Source: Ignelater luminosus | Lineage: Eukaryota > Arthropoda > Insecta > Coleoptera > Elateridae | Reading direction: 5' to 3' | DNA length: 64,000 bases | NCBI GenBank assembly: GCA_011009095.1 | Contig: VTPC01005931.1 | Coordinates: 1 to 64,000 of the forward strand | In this document: one piece after another, positions 23,301 to 32,300 of the stretch | How the letters are laid out: the number at the start of each line of letters is the position of its first letter | Position numbering within the stretch: the stretch's first letter is position 1 | Made by a program: the position numbers and the translations under genes | Notes under the pieces: generated by a model | What the model saw: only the letters and a program-made list of their open reading frames with translations | Databases searched by the model: none | What the model was told of the DNA's origin: nothing

Positions 23301-26300
23301 TCTACATTTGCTAGAATTTTTCCTGTTGAAACTGTTTTTGATTCTAAAGATACTTTTGAATCCATTTGAAGATTATATTTTACATTTTTAGGGATTTATG
23401 TATCTGTTAGATTCAATTTTTGAATTTATTCTCATTGTCTTGTTTCTTCTTTAAAATTTTTATTTTTTCACGTTCGTTAAAAAAACTGCAACATTTTTCA
23501 CTAATTTTTGTTTATAAAGGATGTGTTTCTTTTATCGTGCTAGAAGCATAAAAAAAGTGCCACAGCGGTTAATTTTTTCACGAATTTGAGTGAAAAAAAA
23601 GTATCGTAACGTCATTTTTTAATGCAAGATATTTAAGCACAAAACATAAAAGGCTGTCATTGCTATGATACACACCCACTTCAAATTGTTAATCCAGTTA
23701 ATTGTACATTTAATATCAATGTTTTCAAATACAAAGCTGTTTTTGAAGTAGGTAGTTCTTGATTTTTATTACGAACATGAAAAAAGTTTTGTATGCAATT
23801 CGTGAGTAAAGTTACTTTTTTTTACTTGGCGAATTTGCGCACTCGCCTTCGGCTCGTGCAGCAAGCTTTCCTTCTCATAAGAAAACGATACATTTTACTC
23901 ACTTGTTACATAAACAACTATTTCTTAATTTGTTTCGTTTTAGTGTTTTGAAATAGTTTCTCAGTAAACGATTTATTTATATTATATTTATATAATTCAA
24001 ATCTTAACTTAGCTACCAAAGAAGAAAATTATTATTTTCGAAACAATTAGTAAATATATCATAAAACAACTGGGAATGCAAAGCATAACCACAACAAACT
24101 CCTGTTTTGTTACTTTTTTCAAATTTTAATGGCTATTTTGACCATGTTCCCGAAGAGTTATCAAAAAACGAAGATACCACGTTGTCTTTAGTTTTTGATG
24201 GAGAATCCAAATCTGAAGTCAAAATTTTAAAATTTGACAAAAAATGCGGACAGACTTCGCAAATTCAGTAACGACTCCTTCAGAGTTCGTTGAATATAAA
24301 AAAGTTTTTAATACCTTCAAATCAAGTAGTTTTGAAATGTTTGAATGTACTGGATTTAAATTGTGGCAATAATCTATTATAAAATTTTAAGCCAATGTAA
24401 TTAAATATTTCTTGAGCTTGTTACTTTGTTGATGATTATATTTATAATACCCATTTGTTTTTAAACACGGTCAGTTATGTAGGCATCAGATAATGTAAAA
24501 ACATAAAATATATCGTAGATAGATTAGTTACTGCATAACATTTCTTTGGTTCTGAATAGTTAATTTTGAAATAAGTTATAAGTATTTAACATATATTAGT
24601 TTTATTAAAGCAATATAGTTGAATATGTATTTTATTATTTATCTCAAATTTTCATTGTCAGTGAAGTTTGATGTTTTACTTTGAAAATAATGGCATTTAA
24701 ATGTCTCCTGCAAAAGTGCAAAACATTACACACCTTGAAATGACATCCTCAGTCTGATATAAAGTAATTTCTGTACTAGTATAATATACACATGCTCAAG
24801 CAACCTTGCCTATAATCATCATTTGATTATGCTCATTACTAAGTAATTAAAACTAATTACTAATTGAAATGTTTTGTAAATGCTGTGCTTTTTGGTATAG
24901 TTTTTAAACAGAATTGTTAAAAAGTATTTAAATAGCTTTGTTTATTGATTTACATTTTTAATATAAAAGACATAGAATAAACACATGTAAAGGTATGAAT
25001 CGATTCATCAAAATTATTCATTCTTTGCAGTTGTCATCACTTCAAAATGTCTATCATTTTCTCTTTAAACGTTAAACAAGTAGTACTAGGATCATTTCCA
25101 TATTATATGCAAGTAAAATACTGGAAGTGCTTTAGCGTAAACTACTTGGAGTGTCTATAATTTTACTGGAAACAAATAAAGTACTTGGAATAGTTTATAT
25201 GTTTACAGTACTGTTTTAAATAACTAGTAGTACTTGCTAAAAATTTCAAAAAACAAGTACCAGTACAGCAATTTAAAACTACAGAAAGTAAACTACTTTA
25301 AGTACCTACATTACTGATTATGATATTTGCGGTACATCTTTGTACTGAGTAGTTCAACTTTATCTCTACAGTACTTTTTTAAGTAACCAGTAGTACTTGT
25401 TACAAATTTTACAAAACAAATATCAATACCATTATCTTGTAGACATAGTACAGCAATTACAAAATAGTGAAAGTATAGTGTAACGTTCACTTTTTGTTCC
25501 CGTTACGTATTGTAGTTAATCTGTGTTCTTGTATTTTTTTTAGTCGTTTTTTTCTTATTGAAGAGATTTTGTGGTACTTGTTGTGAGTTCACACTGATAG
25601 ATTAATTACTTTAATTAATTTACTTCAATATAAGGACTGGAACAAAAATTATCTGCGTTAGAAAAGTATTTATAAAAACAAATCTATTTTGCAAAATAAA
25701 GTGATTTTATTTAATTTAATGAATATAACTTATAACATTTCGTTCTTGACAATAATTGCTGTTTCATCTTTATTCTTGGAAAAATTATTAATTTTATCTT
25801 TAAGGTGCTGCTTTAAATTGATGATTACTTCTTGTTTAACCTCTTTTGATTGTTTTTGCTACTCCTTTTTAAATTTATCCAGGTGTTTTGTAGCTTTACC
25901 ATTTTTCCTCAATCTGTTCTTAATTAGAGCCCAATACCGCTCAATGGGGCGAATTTCTGGAGAATTAGGCGGATTTAGTTGTTTTGGCACATTGTCAATG
26001 TTTTCTTTGTTATAAAATTCTACGGCAGTAGATGAATAATGAGCCGTAGCCAAATCAGGCTAAAATAATGTTGGTGATTCATGGGTTCTTAAAAATGGTA
26101 ATAATCTTTTTTGAAGACATTCTCGTATGTATATTGCACTGTCAATAGTCCCAGTTGCAAAGAATTGACATTGACATATTGCCTGCCAAGCCATCACCTT
26201 TCGCCTAAACTTTTCAATAGAAATTGATGTTTCCTTCTTTGGTATATAAAATTGTGGGCCCGGTAGCGTGAAAAAGTCCATTTTAAAATAGGATTCGTCA

Positions 26301-29300
26301 TCTAAAACTAAGCAGACTTCTGAGTGCCTTAGAACGGTATTATAGAATAATTTGGCACGACGTTTTGCCTTTTTTAATTGTTCTTCAGTCCTTTTAGGCC
26401 GTTTTTGCTTCTTGTACGTCTTAAGGGAATTCCTTTTCTTTATTCTTCGTACCATGGTGTGACTGGTATTACACTTCTTCGCTATATCCCTTATTGACAT
26501 TGATATGTTTTCTTGCAGCACACGCAACACTTTGTTCTCTAACTTCTTGGAAGCAGAACCTTTTGGACGACCTTGCCCTTCTTCTGATATATTGGAATAA
26601 AGTTCTCGACACTTCTAATAACCAATCGCACAGTTCGACGCGATACCCCAACTTTTTTTGCAGTAGTTAATGTTGAAAAACTTTTATTTGTTCGATATAT
26701 TTCCACAATTAATCAACGAGGTTCTTCTTGTTGCCCACCCATTTCTTTGGGTAAATTAGATAACATTAAAATTGTCAACCGAGAACTGTCAAACTCATAG
26801 CTTACTAGTGCATTGTTTATCATTGCAGTGTTTTGTTTTATATTTAGGTAATTTGATAAAATGTAACGCAAAGAATTTTCGTTCCGGTGTCGTAATTTAG
26901 GATTTCTTTAATTATGTTTCAACTTTCCTTATACCTTTGTATATGAAATTTAAATAAGTAGCCAGGTGTAGTTGGTAGATGTTAGTTTCTTACTTGTTCA
27001 TTTCTTTAAAGGTGGTCTATGTACGGTTGATTTTTTGTTTTATGGCTTAGCCAAAATGAATTGAAGTTAGGACTTCTATACCAGCTCATTTGGTTTTATT
27101 TAACTTTAAAAAAAACATCCTCATTGGGGTGTTAGAACTTATCATTTTACCTTATATTGCTGCTTGATCATGTTGTATTATCAGAAATTCTCATTCCAAA
27201 GTCTTGTTTTGAGCATTTAAAATTTAATTTTTCTAAATCCAGGATTTCTGATTGGATATTTCACATCGTAGGAGTCTCAGCTTAGCTTTGCTTCATGCAG
27301 GGAAAAATTTAATAGAGCAGACTTCATGTTGGCACATTTGCTGGTGTTATTATGTCCAGGGTGCTAGATTTCCTTGAGTTTTATGACAAGCCTCAATCAA
27401 GCAAGGGTAAATGGTTTTGTTTTGTTTTTTTATTAGGTCTCATGGGAGGTATTTTTTTCTTTAGCTTGTTAATACACCTATGAATTCTTTAGTTTTTTTA
27501 CAATTGAAGAATTCCTTCTTGCATCGAAAAAATTTTTTTTTTTGAATTGTCGTGGATGGTTAAGCAGGCTCATCACTACTGCCTTATCTAGTTCAAATCC
27601 ACCCAGTAGTCTAATTCCGTTCTACTCCCAATTGGTGTTAGAATGTTAAACTATTTGAACAAACCCGCCAAAATAGTTGCAATTTGTTACTTAAGTGTAT
27701 GCGCAGGCACTATTTTGCTCCCTTAAAAAAGATGGCTGTAGTTCTTAAAAATATAAAAACATCATGTATTGTATTTAATTTGAAGTTGTTTATAATTAAA
27801 AGAATTTTATAAAAGCTGCTGCTGTCAAATATTTGAATTATATATAAATTATTAAACTTAACTTATTTCTATATTTAATAAATTTAGAAATTTTATCTTA
27901 TTTCACTTTGATGCATTCTTACGAAAGTTTTTTGTATGATTTAAAACAGTTATGATTAGCAGTTTTATTATATTGCTATTGTTTTAAAAACTTAGGAAGC
28001 ATAGGTTGAGAGGGGTTGTTTTTGCATAAGTTTGTTACACTTTCATCCCGTCCTAAAGTACAGCGCTGTAACTTCAGAGAGAGGAGCCATGATAAGTCTG
28101 GTTTTTCTTACACTCTTAGGCAACGTTTTATAAGTTTCTTGTTTTTTCTGCTTTATTAAATTTTATTGACATCATTTGAGTTTTCAAGATTTTATTACGA
28201 TTCAATAGTAGCAATAAATAGAATGTATTGAATGATAAGATTTTAACTTTATTAAATGGTGTTTATTCTGGAGGTTGAGATTAAATATTTTATGAGTGTT
28301 TTTTGTAAAATTGAATATTATTATTTGGAAATCGTTTTAACTTTGTTATTAAATTTAAATAATGTTATTCTGATAATTTGTTGATGGCTTTATATAACTA
28401 AGTATTTACTGGTTGGGAATATTCTCAAATCTTTGTTGATTATTTTTGCGTTTTTAAAAAAAACCACTGGGGCCCATTTTGATCGCTTTATTCAATATAT
28501 ATTCTGAATATTTTTGTGTTTTATTGTATGTATAACTTTCTTATCCTTTCTCAAGGCCACCTACTAAGTCTAGCCAGGCTAAGATGAAAAGCGTCTTAGT
28601 TAAATTAAATTCATTATATTGTAATGCAAGGTTACATTACAATAGTCTGTTTCAATATTAGGTGCGTTCGTTTATTATGTCCTTTCAACTCTGTGCACTC
28701 CATGTGTGTTAATAATCGTTTGTTTTTGACAGGGAGTACACAGAACGTACGTAAAAACCATTCGGTAATTGTCGAGCAGAGTGAAAAGTGATGACTCTTT
28801 ACGCACCATTTCAATTGGCGGTACATTAGGTACATTTGGTGCGAAGGGGGGGAAAAGGAAACATCACCTAACCTAGAAATTTGTCGGTTTGTTGAAAAAT
28901 GTCAAAAAATATAGTTTTAGAATACGGACAGCTTTTATTTAAATGTACTCAATGTGATTTTGCTGGTTTCGACGAACAAGAAACATTAACTCACATTGAG
29001 CAACAGCATGAACAGTATAGAGGTAAGCGAAGCATTTATTTATAAGATTTCTATTTTTTTGATAATATTTATTGTAGATAACTTTTTTGGAGACTTTCAT
29101 GCTGTAGAAACGAGTGTTAATTCTGGGGACACCCAAGTAAATCTGTCCTCAACTTCTAGAGTTGCATTCAACACTGAACCAGATTCAGGAGGGGAAGAAG
29201 CAGACAAGGAAAGTAATAAATTATGGAGTACAAATGCAGTCAAGATGTTAATTGATCAAGTGAGAGAACATTATGTGAAATTTGACAAAACTATGAAAAA

Positions 29301-32300
29301 ATCTGTATGGAACAAAATCGTAAAGTTTATGACAACAAATTTGAAAAAGAATGTCTCATGGAAACAATGTGACGACAAACGAAAATCATTATAACACATC
29401 TACAAGGCCACCTTAAAAGCAAATGAGGGTACTGGTAGATCATGCCGAAACTGGGAATTCTTTGAGGATGTTCATCAAATATTATCATCATCATACCTCC
29501 TGCAACCTGCAGCAGTGCCAGTGGCCTTATTGTAAATAATATTATGGAAAGTCCCCCAAGTACACCAGCTTCTGCAAATAATGAAGCAGCCGAAGAAACC
29601 ACTAGAAGTGATTCTGATGGGCCGTTTATCCGAAAAAGAAAACATAAATTAAGTGCTGCAGAAGAAAGGCACAGAGAAAAATTAGCAAGGCAGGATAAAT
29701 TCCTAGAATTATTTCAGAAATTTATTGATAAAATGTAAAATACGATATTAATACAATTCTTGATGAAAATGTAATGTTACATTCATTTAAGATATTGTAT
29801 CTTCTTAGTTTTATGAAGTAAATAGAGTTTGTTCTTTTCATTTTGTTTATTAACATTTTTATTACTTACAATACTTAAAAAAAATTAAACTTACAAAAAT
29901 AGTTTTAAATAAGCATTGCTAAATTATTACAAATGGCATTTCTTTTCTCATTGCCGTTTGCCATAAGACCTTCATCATGATTATTTAGATTGTTACATTG
30001 CTCTTCAGCAATTTCATTTGCGATGTTAACACCAATCAAGATATTGTCACCATTTAATACGCAGAGGTTGTGAAGAATGCAAGCAGTTACTATAAGCAAT
30101 GCTAATAGATCCATTTGTACTGTTACTGTGAATTTTAATCTGCAAAACCTTCCTTTTAGAAGAGCAAACGTATTTTGAATTACAGCATGGGTTTTGCTGC
30201 GGATGATGTTGTAATTTTTTTGACGTCTTGTTAAATCCAAATGTTCTTTTAAAAGGCACCATAAAATATGAAGACAGTTGATAGGCTTTATCACCAATTA
30301 AATGTTTATTATCAAAATTAACGGTTCCATTCTGTATTCTTGTATATACATCGGAATTTGTAAACAGCATCTGATCATGAACAGATCCTGGAAATCCAGT
30401 AAAAACATCAATAAACAGACCGTTATGATCACATATTCCTTGCAACAGAACACTGTGATAGCCTTTCCTGTTTACACATGAAGTGGTATGCATTTTTGAG
30501 GCTGTAATTCTTATATGACTTCCATCGATTACACCAACAACACCTGCAATATAATATTGTAGAAGAAAAAGTATTAATTGCAGCTACATTTACCTGGAAA
30601 TCCATATTTTCTTTCAAATTCCCTTGCAATTAATTGAGCACGTTCCTCTGAGAACCATGCAATAATTTTGTAAAGAGCATTAACTTGTAAAAACAATTTA
30701 CTGGTTCTATGTAATACTGTCCAGCAGGTTGATTTTGTAATGCCAAACTGATTGGCCACAGATCTAATATACAATTATTAATACATATCTGCTGGGCATT
30801 TGCAACAATAACATACCAAAAACTTTCTATATTTCCTAAGCACCATAACATAATCAAGGCACCTTTTTCAAGTTCCATCTTCGGGTAGCCTCTTGCTGAT
30901 GAATTCTCTTCATTAGAACATGTATGCAATTTATTTAAAAGATCTTCAAAGGCTGTGGAACTTAACCTAAAATGCATTTTAAATTGATTATTATTCATTC
31001 TTGGCAATACTTCTTCAGCAAAGTTCTCTACATTGTCATTCTAATGATCTATTTCTTCCTCTTCATCGCTATCTTCAAAGAATAATTGAAAACCAAAAAA
31101 ACATATAATATCCATTGCTTTCTTTCTAGAAACTGTAAAATAAAATATTAACAAAAACGTACATGTTAATAATACACTGTTTACTATACACTTACTATTT
31201 CTATTGTTTTCTTCCATTTTTCTGATTTTTAACACTTTTCTAACCTCAACAGCGCTCTTATTGTCTTGTCAGTTACACCGCCCCATGCGGCCCCAGCTTT
31301 GCCGTTCGTTTATTTTTCCCACAACTCTTCACCCTGTTTACACTGATTCCACATGACCATTTACTTTTCCCTACCCGCCCCATACGTTACCCACACCTTC
31401 CTGAATAAACAAACGCACCTATTATAGAATTCAGAGTAGGCTTTGACTTTACCTCACTTCTGCAGTGAATAACAAACATACAACAATTCAGGTTTACAAA
31501 AATCACTACATATATTGACAACTGATGTTTACTTATAAGGATCAAACAAATGACAGACCTTTAACCTAAAAACATTTTAACTTTTAGTAAAACTGCAAAG
31601 TAGGCTGTTTCAAAAATATCATGTCATTCTATAATATTGAAACAAACTATACCTAAATTACTGATTGCAATATTTGCAGTACATATTTGTACAGAGTACC
31701 TCAACTCTGATGACAAGATACAAATTAGAGCAGCGGTCGGCAACCTTTTAGATATTGCGAACCACTAAATTTGCAATTTAAAATTTCGCGGACCATTAAC
31801 ATAATTTCTAAAGGTACAGATTAATACGAACATTGAGTATGATATAATATCTGACTTTATTTGTGGACCATTAAAATTACCTCACAGACCACTGGTTGCC
31901 AACCGCTGAATCAGAGGTTGCTTTGAGTATACTTTTGTATCTAATTGGAGACTTGATGCCAGAAAAACTCAGTGGAGAAAATCTACGCTGAGCTTTGCTG
32001 CCAGCGAAACATAGCTAGTGCTGCTGGACAGGTTAAGTACATCCAGTTTGCTTAGTTTTGACATTGAACACACCTATGAGTTGACTCACTTGTTATTTTT
32101 AAATTTGGAAGAATTTAAAGCACCAGTGTTGTCAACATAATGGGCCTTTACAGGGTAAATGCAATAATGTAATTGGTTGCAATATTCTTATAGTACATGT
32201 AGTGTAGTGATTGTGTCTAGTGGAAAAATATTTTTATTACGACACATGTGATAGAAAAAGCATTAATTGTATTTTCCATTTTTAAATATAGTGGTTAAAT

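Larger units (their letters stand above)
21500..23480 (-). mobile_element. Penelope-like retroelement remnant, interrupted by a LINE
   Basis: On the minus strand the broken frames carry Penelope reverse-transcriptase hallmarks in order. They are TKADKGNKTIIM and YENKMETLLND, then PKIYDLVKTHK followed by LLRPIVSNIQFPTYNL, then KRYVNDCITC, and finally ISFLNITL and VVTNWYTKSIRPDRYI. The RT box that is YxDD in active members reads YVND here (about 21775-21790). The upstream part (VSTGKILANVECAINNLNNV) continues on the far side of the nested LINE, from about 23270 up to 23350 and beyond. The outer limits are estimates, because I could not recognise terminal repeats. No GIY-YIG endonuclease was recognised. 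Confidence 0.8.
28660..31420. mobile_element. PIF/Harbinger transposon with both genes, inactivated
   Basis: The 2761-bp element is flanked by the 3-bp duplication ATT (28657-28659 and 31421-31423). Terminal repeats begin AGGTGCGTTCGTTTATT on the left and AGGTGCGTTTGTTTATT, read inward, on the right. It contains the two convergent genes expected of an autonomous Harbinger: a zinc-finger/Myb-like accessory protein on the plus strand and a DDE transposase on the minus strand. Each gene has a short intron. Both genes carry disabling mutations. It lies in the long vap intron. Confidence 0.93.

Noticed and set aside
29327..29602. 91-codon minus-strand frame
   Set aside because: Antisense to the Harbinger Myb-like gene; no support of its own.
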